From: Methylococcaceae bacterium
Lineage (GTDB): Bacteria; Pseudomonadota; Gammaproteobacteria; Methylococcales; Methylomonadaceae
Length of the DNA stretch: 64,000 nucleotides
Assembly: GCA_030627205.1 (NCBI GenBank)
Contig: DAOUSN010000001.1
Coordinates: 1 to 64,000 of the forward strand
Reading direction: 5' to 3'
In this document: positions 1 through 7,199 of the stretch, piece after piece
Numbering within the stretch: the stretch's first letter is position 1
Layout: each line of letters starts with the position of its first letter
Notes under the pieces: model-generated
What the model was told of the DNA's origin: nothing
The model's input: the letters and a program-made list of their open reading frames with translations, nothing else
Databases searched by the model: none
Made by a program: the position numbers and the translations under genes

Positions 1-98
1 ATTGTTTTATGCTTGTCTTTTATTTTAAGAAATATTGGATTTTATTATAGCATAATCAATTGGTTACTTTAACTTACTGGCATTGGGGTCAGTGTTAA

Positions 99-248
99 TT
101 AAATTACCAAAACGACCCCTTTATATAGTAAATAATTTTCTGTTTTTTTACCAAACTGTTTAGCAATTGCGGTGGCATTGATAAATGCGTCTGTTTGAAA
201 CAATACAGGCATAGAGCCATATTTTGCGGTGATTATCTGAGTAGTCAT
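99..248 (-). pseudogene. KilA-N domain remnant (49 codons)
   Basis: A 49-codon reading frame starts with ATG and reads MTTQIITAKYGSMPVLFQ, then TDAFINATAIAKQFGKK, before a premature stop. This matches the opening of KilA-N domains, DNA-binding modules common in phages and accessory genes: a short strand, then an 'INAT-x-hA-x-x-FGK' helix. Full KilA-N proteins are usually above 150 residues, so I read this as the 5' stump of a decayed gene. I found no continuation of the domain in the roughly 100 bases that follow it. The match is by eye only. Confidence 0.5.
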
Positions 249-290
249 GATGAACCTTGTGTTTATTTCTTACGATAAACCTCCGAGGAG

Positions 291-363
291 GCGATTAGGA
301 GGGTAAGAACAGCCACAAAGTTACTGCGCCAAATATTCTATATTTTCTGGCACTCCTAATCGC
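291..363. repeat. Inverted repeat upstream of the KilA-N remnant
   Basis: The arms GCGATTAGGAG (291-301) and CTCCTAATCGC (353-363) are exact reverse complements of 11 bases separated by 51 bases. They lie just upstream of the KilA-N start. They could be an operator, a long hairpin, or the scar of a mobile element. No coding sequence was seen between 249 and 1001. Confidence 0.55.
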
Positions 364-528
364 AACATAATTATGTCACATTAAGTAGGATTACAGAAAC
401 TAGTCGAGAAAAAATAGCATTTAACTATTGAGTATGAAGTTCGCTTTGTGGTGGAGTTTCTTACGACTCGTAAGTAGAAGCATACGCCTTGATTAGCAAC
501 CTGTCAAAATTAATTATCGGTCTAAATC

Positions 529-696
529 GAATATAACCCAGTACTTTATTTCTCTGGAAAACCAATTTTTATTACGCTAACCTATTTATTTTAATCAATT
601 ATCCATATATGCCCAATTGATTTTAATCAAGTATCTAATACCCCCATTAATTTTATTTTTAAGCGTATTTTTGTATTTCACAAGCTCGATAAGGAC
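529..696 (+). repeat. Direct repeat, copy 1 (about 168 bases)
   Basis: This stretch recurs at 763-930 with a constant offset of 234 bases. Identity is very high in the centre (for example TTATTTCTCTGGAAAACCA) and decays towards the right end. It contains internal near-repeats of ATTGATTTTAATCAA. No protein is encoded. It looks like a duplicated intergenic element rather than a gene. Confidence 0.85.
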
Positions 697-728
697 TATT
701 TTATAAACATAACCTATTGATTTTGTTC

Positions 729-750
729 CGTTAGGCTTTTTAGCCTAACG
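729..750. other. Perfect 9-bp hairpin between the direct repeats
   Basis: CGTTAGGCT (729-737) and AGCCTAACG (742-750) pair perfectly around a TTTT loop. There is no T-tract on either side, so a rho-independent terminator is possible but not well supported. Its place in the spacer between the two 168-base repeats suggests it is part of the repeated element. Confidence 0.5.
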
Positions 751-762
751 CTATTTAGTTTA

Positions 763-930
763 GAATATAATCCAGTGCCTTATTTCTCTGGAAAACCAGT
801 TTTTATTACGCTAACCTATTGATTTTAATCAATTATCCATATATGCCCAATTGATTTTAATCAAGTATCTAATCCCCCCATTAATTTTATTTTTAAGTGG
901 ATTTCCGTATTACACACGCTTCATACGGGC
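763..930 (+). repeat. Direct repeat, copy 2 (about 168 bases)
   Basis: This is the second copy of the 529-696 element in the same orientation, separated from it by 66 bases that include a hairpin. It ends about 70 bases from the 3' end of the neighbouring lipoprotein gene. Differences from copy 1 are mostly substitutions near the right end, so the duplication is not very recent. Confidence 0.85.
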
Positions 931-1001
931 TACTTGCTGGGTTGATTTTATTTTTTAACATATAAATCTCTTTTTTGTAAAATGAATAAGAATAAGTAAT
1001 A

Positions 1002-1433
1002 TTATTTACTCCACATTTTTTTCCCTTCGTTATCAAACACTTCAAATTTCTTGACACGTTCATTTTTATCATACTTAACAACCCCTCTGTGCATATTCCC
1101 ATCAAAAAGACCTTTTTCTATTGGCCAAAAAATTAGTTCAGCTAAACCTGCTGTAAAAACATCACCCGCTAAATATAAAAGAATTCGAATTTTAGAGGCT
1201 GCATGATAGCCATCTACAAATTCAAAAAAATCTACTTTTTCATCCTCTTTATTTTCTGTTAATTTAGGAATACCAAATCGAGAAATGACAGCTGATCTAT
1301 TTAAACCGACATATATTTTTTTATATTCAACTGGCTCAGGAGCATTTAAAGCATGGCTAACTGAACAGCCATTAACAAAAACAATAAACATTAGAGCGAC
1401 TATTAGTCGAGTAAAATAATGATTTAATTTCAT
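1002..1433 (-). CDS. Small lipoprotein, unknown function
   Basis: The 143-residue product begins MKLNHYFTRLIVALMFIV and has a lipobox VNGC with the lipidated Cys at residue 23, so it should be anchored in the outer or inner membrane. I chose the ATG at 1433 because AAAGGA sits 7 bases upstream and because it puts the signal peptide at the very N-terminus; an upstream extension would add 19 unlikely residues. The mature part is 'YKKIYVGLNRSAVISRFGIP', reminiscent of the G-x-s-r-x-x-v-x-x-x-x-G-x-P opening of SmpA/BamE-like domains. A hydrophobic stretch (LLYLAGDVFTAGLAELIFWP) follows, then a charged C-terminus (KKFEVFDNEGKKMW). BamE-like fold is an inference; function unknown. Confidence 0.75.
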   Translation of the reverse strand: MKLNHYFTRLIVALMFIVFVNGCSVSHALNAPEPVEYKKIYVGLNRSAVISRFGIPKLTENKEDEKVDFFEFVDGYHAASKIRILLYLAGDVFTAGLAELIFWPIEKGLFDGNMHRGVVKYDKNERVKKFEVFDNEGKKMWSK

Positions 1434-1470
1434 TAACTTTCCTTTATAAATTATGGGAAGACATTTATTT

Positions 1471-1486
1471 ATACGGGATAGAAAAT
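1471..1486 (+). repeat. CGGGATAGAAAAT motif, left copy
   Basis: ATACGGGATAGAAAAT lies just upstream of the lipoprotein gene. The same CGGGATAGAAAAT core is at 1868-1880 and, inverted, CGGGATAGAAAA again at 1909-1920. The copy here and the inverted one bracket the NfeD-like gene. They could be terminal inverted repeats of a small insertion or a shared regulatory site. Confidence 0.6.
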
Positions 1487-1602
1487 TCACTTTTTTAAAA
1501 ATAACTTTAAATTACTTAAATTATGGATATAAAAATCTTTAACGAAACAGAAGAAACCCTTAACTTATTAAAAATATTGGTTTTAGGAAATCGCAAAATA
1601 GC

Positions 1603-1830
1603 TTAATAAATAACCCTAACACGAAACAACATTGCCTCGATAATTTCAACCACTTCAACGTGGGTATTAATATCACAGTCTTCCCCTGTTACTGCCCATA
1701 TCGTTCCATCTTTTGCACGAATTTTTCCCTCTCCCCATTCAATTTCGTGAATCACTACGCAAATCTCTCCTAAATAATAATAACTCCGTGTGGGAATAGA
1801 CTTTTTCTCTGTAAACTTAAACATTTTCAT
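1603..1830 (-). CDS. NfeD-like C-terminal-domain protein (75 aa)
   Basis: The product of 75 residues contains G-K-I-R-A-K-D-G-T-I-W-A-V-T-G-E-D-C-D-I-N-T-H-V-E-V-V-E-I-I at about residues 35-64. That is the alternation of the NfeD C-terminal OB fold: G-x-h, W-x-A, G-x-x-V-x-V-v, then L-x-V. In most bacteria this domain ends a membrane protein that partners stomatin/SPFH proteins, but here there are no membrane segments and no SPFH gene nearby. A strong AAGGAG site precedes the ATG. The gene lies between copies of the CGGGATAGAAAA motif and may be a cassette. The fold assignment is by pattern only. Confidence 0.6.
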   Translation of the reverse strand: MKMFKFTEKKSIPTRSYYYLGEICVVIHEIEWGEGKIRAKDGTIWAVTGEDCDINTHVEVVEIIEAMLFRVRVIY

Positions 1831-1863
1831 CTCCTTTCAATAAAAAACAAATGACATTAATAC

Positions 1864-1924
1864 TATTCGGGATAGAAAATAATTACCTTTAATTTTTTTA
1901 AAATCTTTTTTTCTATCCCGAATA
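1864..1924. repeat. 16-bp perfect inverted repeat between divergent genes
   Basis: TATTCGGGATAGAAAA (1864-1879) and TTTTCTATCCCGAATA (1909-1924) are exact reverse complements with a 29-base AT-rich loop. The element lies between the minus-strand NfeD-like gene and the plus-strand accessory operon that begins 21 bases later. It is well placed to be an operator controlling both, or the end of an inserted element. Confidence 0.8.
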
Positions 1925-1945
1925 CTATAGGTGAGGAGATAACTT

Positions 1946-3136
1946 ATGAAAATTACTTACAAACTTGCTCTATGCCTAAACGAAGTTTTCCAGAAATACC
2001 TTTCTAAATCCTTCGTAGACCACGAGTCTTTATGGTTAGAGATAATACTAATCGTTAATAGAAAAAAAACGTTACTTTATACAAATTATGATATTTCAAT
2101 GGCAGAGAGTATACAAAAGCTAATCACTAAAAATGGGACGATTACAATTTTAAAAGAAGCCTTTTTCTATACAACTGAAGTTTTAGGAAGACGACTTGCA
2201 TTAGCTAATAATTTAAAAAATCAGCCTACCAATATGCACGCATTAATAATTGCTTATTGTCAACGTAGTGAAAATAGTCGCTGGCATAATAGCTATATTG
2301 AACGAGGATTTTATGAAGAAAATAATGAGGACGATTTTTTTAAACCTTTAGCAAAAAACCTTAAACAACAATGCAAACTCTTAGCAGATCAATATTCTGA
2401 TGTTAGCTGTCGTCGTCGTAAGGAATTTGGACGGTATTGGTTTATAAACCAAGAGACCTGTTTAGAAGTTGCGGAAGAACTCAGTTTATTTGATATTTTA
2501 AAAATTATCCCATTACAATCAACAACCAATAAAGAACCCCCATTATTATTAGTTCGAGTCATTGAATCATTAAATAAAAAATATGGTTTATTACGTTCCT
2601 GTGGTTTATCACCTGATTTTTGGCTAGAAAGAAATATTTCCGTGTCTCATTTAACAGAATTAAAACAATTATGTATACAAGCTAGAAAATTAATCAATAA
2701 TGAGAATATGTCAAAATCAAATGCTTACCAACAAGCTTTTACCAAACTAATAGCAGGGACAAAAAAATGGGCAGGAGTTAGTAGTTTTAATGAGTTATTT
2801 CATAGTATTTTAGGTCAGAATATTATGAATAATCAATATAATACAGAACTAGAACACCAAGAACCTCAATTAGAAGCTGTTATTAATGAGGTCTTGCTTG
2901 AATTACCTGAAGACTATCCCGATGATTTTAACCCAGTTTTAAGATACGCTTTTATTACTTTAATTGTTAAAGAAACAAGCCTTTATTCACCTAATAACAA
3001 TGGCTTAATTAATGACCCTCACTTTTTAAAACTTATCAACCGGCATTCTGATTACGCCTCTTTATCAAAGACTACGTTAATTAGTACTTTACAACAACAA
3101 CTTTATTCTATTATCAAAAAACACATAGGACATTAA
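1946..3136 (+). CDS. Unknown protein, first gene of accessory operon (396 aa)
   Basis: I do not recognise this 396-residue protein. It has no signal peptide or membrane segment and looks soluble and largely helical, with a basic patch (CRRRKEFGRYWFI, about residues 154-166). A 'LSPDFWLERNISVSHLTELKQL' helix pair follows in the middle, and the C-terminal third is acidic then amphipathic. GAGGAG lies 9 bases before the ATG. It opens a plus-strand run in which the next gene starts 2 bases after its stop, so it is almost certainly co-expressed with the 215-aa protein and the Lon-fold protein that follow. A 16-bp palindrome immediately upstream may regulate it. No function is assigned. Confidence 0.7.
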   Translation: MKITYKLALCLNEVFQKYLSKSFVDHESLWLEIILIVNRKKTLLYTNYDISMAESIQKLITKNGTITILKEAFFYTTEVLGRRLALANNLKNQPTNMHALIIAYCQRSENSRWHNSYIERGFYEENNEDDFFKPLAKNLKQQCKLLADQYSDVSCRRRKEFGRYWFINQETCLEVAEELSLFDILKIIPLQSTTNKEPPLLLVRVIESLNKKYGLLRSCGLSPDFWLERNISVSHLTELKQLCIQARKLINNENMSKSNAYQQAFTKLIAGTKKWAGVSSFNELFHSILGQNIMNNQYNTELEHQEPQLEAVINEVLLELPEDYPDDFNPVLRYAFITLIVKETSLYSPNNNGLINDPHFLKLINRHSDYASLSKTTLISTLQQQLYSIIKKHIGH

Positions 3137-3138
3137 TA

Positions 3139-3786
3139 ATGATTAACGCCGCCGAAAAAAGCGTTTGGGAACACGCTTTATCTCGTTTCCAACTTATTGA
3201 CTGGGAAGAACCCATCACTGAATCTGAGGTTAATGATTTAAAAGAGGTTTTGCTTAAAAAAAACCCAACTGAAACGACTAAGGCGTGGTTAAAGCGAATT
3301 TTAACCTCTATTACCCAAGATGAACAAGAGACTTTAAGTCAGTGGATTCAACGGCTTTTTAAGCATTTAAAATCAAATTCTAAGTTATCCGCTCAAGAGT
3401 CCAGTGAATGTTTAACAACTTGGGTTAACAGTCTAAATATTAATTTTAATCCTGTGACGGAAATTGTTCGTCATGCTGCGGCACCCATTGAGGTAGAAAA
3501 ATATCCGCTTCCTGATAATGACATGCCGTTAATAACTGAGGATGCGTGTTTTCAATTTTTTATTAAATCCGAAGCAACGATGATTTCCATTGAGGCGCAA
3601 GCTTTGGGATTAGCCATTGAAGATTATGCAGACACCTTGATTAGTTTAAGTGATTATGAAACCCCCAATGAAATAGTAGCGGTGATTTCATTAAATGATT
3701 CTGCAAACGGCGAATGTATGGTTAAAAATAATCTTACTTTTCGTAAAATGTTAACCAACCCCAAAATAGGATGTTTAAGTGATTAG
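3139..3786 (+). CDS. Unknown soluble protein (215 aa)
   Basis: Unrecognised. The N-terminal half is helical and charged (AEKSVWEHALSRFQLIDWEE, then repeated Lys/Glu helices). The C-terminal half, from about residue 115, has a strand-rich pattern (ACFQFFIKSEATMISIEAQA and later EIVAVISLNDSANGECMV). No signal peptide is present. It begins 2 bases after the previous stop and overlaps the next gene by 8 bases, which implies translational coupling to the Lon-fold protein. A role as its partner or adaptor is plausible but is inference from gene order only. Confidence 0.7.
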   Translation: MINAAEKSVWEHALSRFQLIDWEEPITESEVNDLKEVLLKKNPTETTKAWLKRILTSITQDEQETLSQWIQRLFKHLKSNSKLSAQESSECLTTWVNSLNINFNPVTEIVRHAAAPIEVEKYPLPDNDMPLITEDACFQFFIKSEATMISIEAQALGLAIEDYADTLISLSDYETPNEIVAVISLNDSANGECMVKNNLTFRKMLTNPKIGCLSD

Positions 3787-4336
3787 ACAAGTGTTTATTC
3801 CTACGGTTGAATTAAATCAACAGAAGGAAGCTATTTTAGAACTGTATATTCAATCGCGTTGGTTTAAACCGCCTTCCTGTTTTTCAGGGTTGGAAGGCGC
3901 GGGGTTATCGACAGGCATTCATCTTGCAGAAACCGCCTTACATTATTTAAAACAACCCTCAGGTTCTGGAATAATTTATGCGGCAAATAGTCAGCTTACT
4001 TTAAGTAATGCGTATGGAACAGCGGCTGGGTTAGCTATGGCGTATTTAATGACGTTACGTCATTGTTATCATTCACATTTAATTGTGAGTGCCGCATTGG
4101 ATGTTTTTGAAAATAAACCCAGTACCTTACGATACACAGGATTTTGGCAACAAAAATTAGCGGCTATTTTAGCTTTAGAGTCTCCCATTAAAGCGATGCC
4201 ACTCATTTTAGCCAAAGAAACTCCCTTAACATCCGCTCAAATTGAGGTATTATTACGCCATAACATTCAACCCTACCTGCTCACAAATTTAGCAGAAGCG
4301 GTTGAGTTGTGTGTCCATAATAAGAAAATCAATTAA
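3779..4336 (+). CDS. Lon-protease-fold protein lacking the catalytic Ser (185 aa)
   Basis: The 185 residues appear to be a stand-alone Lon (S16) proteolytic domain. The segment YGTAAGLAMAYLM (79-91) aligns with the Lon motif D-G-P-S-A-G, and GFWQQKLAAIL (121-131) aligns with the block carrying the catalytic lysine. The C-terminal LILAKETPLTSAQIEVLL, then NIQPYLLTNLAEAVEL, resembles the closing 'iiPkeN...h.pV.nl.EaL' of Lon. Lys126 is present, 44 residues after Ala82, which occupies the serine position; Lon itself has about 43 residues between Ser and Lys. With Ala instead of Ser the protein should be inactive unless Thr81 substitutes. It may be a pseudoprotease or sensor. Coupled to both neighbours. 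Assignment by motif, not by search. Confidence 0.55.
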   Translation: MIRQVFIPTVELNQQKEAILELYIQSRWFKPPSCFSGLEGAGLSTGIHLAETALHYLKQPSGSGIIYAANSQLTLSNAYGTAAGLAMAYLMTLRHCYHSHLIVSAALDVFENKPSTLRYTGFWQQKLAAILALESPIKAMPLILAKETPLTSAQIEVLLRHNIQPYLLTNLAEAVELCVHNKKIN

Positions 4337-4347
4337 AAGGGATAAAA

Positions 4348-5124
4348 ATGAAACAGGTTGCATCTTTAAAATATGGGGTTATTTTTAAAAAAGCATTTTC
4401 CAGACCTGAAATTTTCACCGCTTTTGTGCGTGATATTTTAGGGGTGACGATAGAGATAGATCATGTGGACACTGAGAAATCATTTACCCCCGTTATTGGA
4501 CAAGTAAATGCTCAGTTTGATTTATTTGCCGAAGATAAAAAAAATCGGATTATCGTTGATATTCAGCATACGCGCCATGCTGACCATTATGATCGGTTTT
4601 TACATTATCATTGCATGGCTTTAATGGAGCAGATTAAGACGGCTAAAAACTATCGCCCTGAGATAACGGTTTATACAATTGTAGTGCTAACTTCAGGGGA
4701 TAAACATAAAAATGATGTCTCCATAATTGACTTTGATCCTAAAAATTTAAAAGGCGAGTCGGTAGGTGAAATAAAACATAAAGTGATTTATTTATGCCCT
4801 AAATATGTTAATAATGAAACCCCCGTCGCTTATAAAGAATGGTTAGAAGCGATTGATGATAGTTTAGATGAAGTGGTTGATGAGCAACATTATAAAAACA
4901 GGGCTATTCAATCTATTTTTAATATTATTGAAAAAGAGGATATTACTCCTGATGAACGCGCCATTATGTTTGATGAATATAATCAACGTGAACATGAAGA
5001 GACTTTAAAACAGGAGACAATGGACATTGTGGCTAAGAAAATGCTTATAAAAGGCATGGAAATTTCCTTAATTTCTGAAATAACAGGGTTAACAGTAGAT
5101 GAAATTAATCAGGTGAATTTATGA
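4348..5124 (+). CDS. Rpn family PD-(D/E)XK nuclease / putative transposase
   Basis: The 258-residue protein starts with LKYGVIFKKAFSRPEIFTAF and continues with VNAQFDLFAEDKKNRIIVDI followed by Q. This is the layout of the PD-(D/E)XK 'Rpn/PDDEXK_2 transposase' family: a K-x-x-F opening, a strand with Asp (FDLFAED), then 'hhhDIQ', where most members have 'hhEhQ'. The block HYDRFLHYHCMALMEQ matches the family helix 'R...Y.s.l...ql..G..Y'. The C-terminal tail (TPDERAIMFDEYNQREHEET, then MLIKGMEISLISEITGLTVD) is the usual Rpn helix-turn tail. Rpn proteins cut DNA and promote RecA-independent recombination, and several have been linked to phage defence. It lies between the two Lon-like genes and overlaps the next by ATGA. 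Confidence 0.85.
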   Translation: MKQVASLKYGVIFKKAFSRPEIFTAFVRDILGVTIEIDHVDTEKSFTPVIGQVNAQFDLFAEDKKNRIIVDIQHTRHADHYDRFLHYHCMALMEQIKTAKNYRPEITVYTIVVLTSGDKHKNDVSIIDFDPKNLKGESVGEIKHKVIYLCPKYVNNETPVAYKEWLEAIDDSLDEVVDEQHYKNRAIQSIFNIIEKEDITPDERAIMFDEYNQREHEETLKQETMDIVAKKMLIKGMEISLISEITGLTVDEINQVNL

Positions 5125-6500
5125 GTAAAATAGGGGCATTATTTCCTATTGTTGTTAGCGGAAGCAATAAAAATAATACGGTAGTCGAAGTTTTTAGTGA
5201 GCAAAAAATAAATCAAATAGACGATACAGAGGCGATTAATAAAGGACTTTCCCCTATTGTTAGTCAAATGATGCCTGCTGGAATTTATAGGCAATCGTAT
5301 CATGCTTTACAGCTTGTTAGAGCTTTTATTGTTTATCGAAAATCAAACCAAATAGAAGCGTGGATAACACAGCCTATTTTTAAGATGACAAAAATTCCTC
5401 AATGGGTGCTGTATGAATTTTTTAACCTTTATTTTAATTTATTTACCTATACCCATACGGATTTGCTCAAGAAAACACGAACAGATGTTAATGGTGTAAA
5501 AGCGAATGTGGCGGGTGATAGTTGTGAGTTAAGTGTTGCACTCTCTTTATTATTACCGTCTAATTCCAACGCTTTACCTGTAAACACCTGTGTGATTGCG
5601 ACGGGTGCATTAGGGGGTTTAAGTGGTCAAATTAATATTATTGAAGTCGGGCGTATTGCTGAAAAACTACAGCTTATTTTAACCCTGAAAAAAGAAAATA
5701 AGTTAACCAGCGATCATTATATTTTTTATACCCCTATTTATATGGATGCGACCCAAACAGAAAAAGTAATTAATCGTCCTGAAATTGAATTATTAAAACA
5801 ACTTAGTATTGAAGTGCGACCGCGTGGGGAATTAAAAGAAATTGTTGAAGAATTAAAATTATTACCCATGAGATTAGCGTATAAACGGCTTTGGTTATCA
5901 GGACTTATTTTAAGTTTAGCCACTGTGTCTTGGAACTACCAAGATTTGCCTATTAAGATAGATTTTCAAGCTATTAAAGAGGGGTTTAAAAAAGAACCTT
6001 TTTTGATTTGCAATAAATATGGGGGAGAATCAATACACTATTATCCTTTTGAAAAAGATGGCAGCTATCATATCGTGTATATGCCTGCAAAATCCATTGA
6101 TAACTGGTATGTTGATCTAGGGTGGTCAATTAAAATGCCTGAAGAAACAGGACTCAATGCGTATTATCCAAAATCATGGCAAGGTTATTATGTGACTTAT
6201 ATTAATGTTGCTGAAAAAACGGGAACTACAGTTTATCCTGATGGAAATAAAAAATTATATGAAAATGAAGTGGTTAAACGGCGGTGGCAATTAAAAGAAC
6301 CTGCTCAAGAAGAAGGCAGTTTATTTGCTATTTTAATTAATCATCATCCAGTAGATTTAATTAAATTAGAAAGTGATTTAAGTAAAATACCCGCTAAAAA
6401 TCATAGTAAATTAAGTAATTATTTAACCAAACAAGCGGATGGGGTGACATTTTTTCATTATCTGGTTAAATTACGACCTTCTCCCTGTACTTTTGATTAA
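5121..6500 (+). CDS. Membrane-anchored Lon-like Ser/Lys protease candidate (459 aa)
   Basis: Residues about 50-245 resemble a Lon proteolytic domain: KANVAGDSCELSVALSLLL (127-145) with Ser134, then TCVIATGALGG (156-166), then IIEVGRIAEKLQLIL (173-187) with Lys182. The Ser-to-Lys spacing is 48, close to Lon's 43, and the following strand YIFYTPIYMDATQTEKV fits the Lon C-terminal segment. A single hydrophobic stretch at about 257-271 (LWLSGLILSLATVSW) is a likely membrane anchor. The 190-residue C-terminal part is unrecognised. No AAA+ ATPase domain is present, so this is not classical Lon. The start overlaps the nuclease stop by 4 bases (ATGA). Proteolytic activity is an inference from the dyad. 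Confidence 0.6.
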   Translation: MSKIGALFPIVVSGSNKNNTVVEVFSEQKINQIDDTEAINKGLSPIVSQMMPAGIYRQSYHALQLVRAFIVYRKSNQIEAWITQPIFKMTKIPQWVLYEFFNLYFNLFTYTHTDLLKKTRTDVNGVKANVAGDSCELSVALSLLLPSNSNALPVNTCVIATGALGGLSGQINIIEVGRIAEKLQLILTLKKENKLTSDHYIFYTPIYMDATQTEKVINRPEIELLKQLSIEVRPRGELKEIVEELKLLPMRLAYKRLWLSGLILSLATVSWNYQDLPIKIDFQAIKEGFKKEPFLICNKYGGESIHYYPFEKDGSYHIVYMPAKSIDNWYVDLGWSIKMPEETGLNAYYPKSWQGYYVTYINVAEKTGTTVYPDGNKKLYENEVVKRRWQLKEPAQEEGSLFAILINHHPVDLIKLESDLSKIPAKNHSKLSNYLTKQADGVTFFHYLVKLRPSPCTFD

Positions 6501-6509
6501 AGTAATATT

Positions 6510-7181
6510 ATGATAAAACCTAAAATCCCCCGCTATTATTTTAGTAAAATCAAGGATCAGCAATTAAGGAAAATCGTCACTATTAAACAGAATTTTTCAA
6601 AAAATAAGTTTAATGAATGGTTTAATCAACAGGCCTCTATAAGCGAAGAGGATAGTAATTTTTTAACCGAATTGTTAACGAAAGAAATTGACTTTATTCG
6701 ATTGTATAAAGAAGAAGATTTAAAAGTAAAATTTATTGCGCCTATTTTAAATCGAGTGGATTTTAGAGATATAAACAAAGAAGTTCGAGACTTTTATGAA
6801 GAAAAAATCACCTATCAAACTGATACATTTATTTTAACTGGGGCGACTGATTTTTTAGTCTCTAAAGGGTTGGAGTATGCAGAAAAGCCTTATTTTTTTA
6901 TCCAAGAATTTAAAAAATCTAAAGAACATCATTATCCTGAAGCTCAGTTATTAGCCGAATTAATTGCAGGATTAGAATTGAATAATTTTAGGGTAATTAA
7001 AGGGGCTTATATTGTGGGTGCAATTTGGAATTTTGTTATTTTGGAAAAATTAGCCATAAATACCTACCATTACTTTATCTCCATTAATTTTGATAGTTCT
7101 AAAATAGCGGATTTAATTGAAATTTATAACCATTTACAAGTGATTAAACACGCTATTTTAGACTCTATTGCCCCTGTATAA
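6510..7181 (+). CDS. PD-(D/E)XK-like protein, paralogue of the 27383-28018 gene
   Basis: The 223-residue protein has a candidate nuclease core: TGATDFLV (Asp at about residue 115), then the strand YFFIQEFKKSKE, that is D...(Q)E-x-K. A helix PEAQLLAELIAGLEL and the strand GAYIVGAIWNFVIL follow. The same order and wording appear in the gene at 27383-28018 (TVDGMIA, CIHEYKRS, PDAQVLAAMLVAREL, GLFVVGLVWNFIIL). The shared D...E-x-K core suggests a restriction-endonuclease fold, but the family name is not known to me and activity is unproven. It follows the Lon-like gene by 9 bases and may belong to the same transcript. Confidence 0.65.
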   Translation: MIKPKIPRYYFSKIKDQQLRKIVTIKQNFSKNKFNEWFNQQASISEEDSNFLTELLTKEIDFIRLYKEEDLKVKFIAPILNRVDFRDINKEVRDFYEEKITYQTDTFILTGATDFLVSKGLEYAEKPYFFIQEFKKSKEHHYPEAQLLAELIAGLELNNFRVIKGAYIVGAIWNFVILEKLAINTYHYFISINFDSSKIADLIEIYNHLQVIKHAILDSIAPV

Positions 7182-7199
7182 TTATTAAGAGTTCTTATT

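Noticed and set aside
81-100. CATTGGGGTCAGTGTTAATT resembling the GGGGTCAG motif of REP/transposase-linked repeats
   Set aside because: Only one short copy, no palindrome and no transposase frame next to it.
529-930. CRISPR-like array
   Set aside because: Only two long, diverged repeats with one 66-base spacer; the repeat is far longer than a CRISPR repeat and no cas gene is present.
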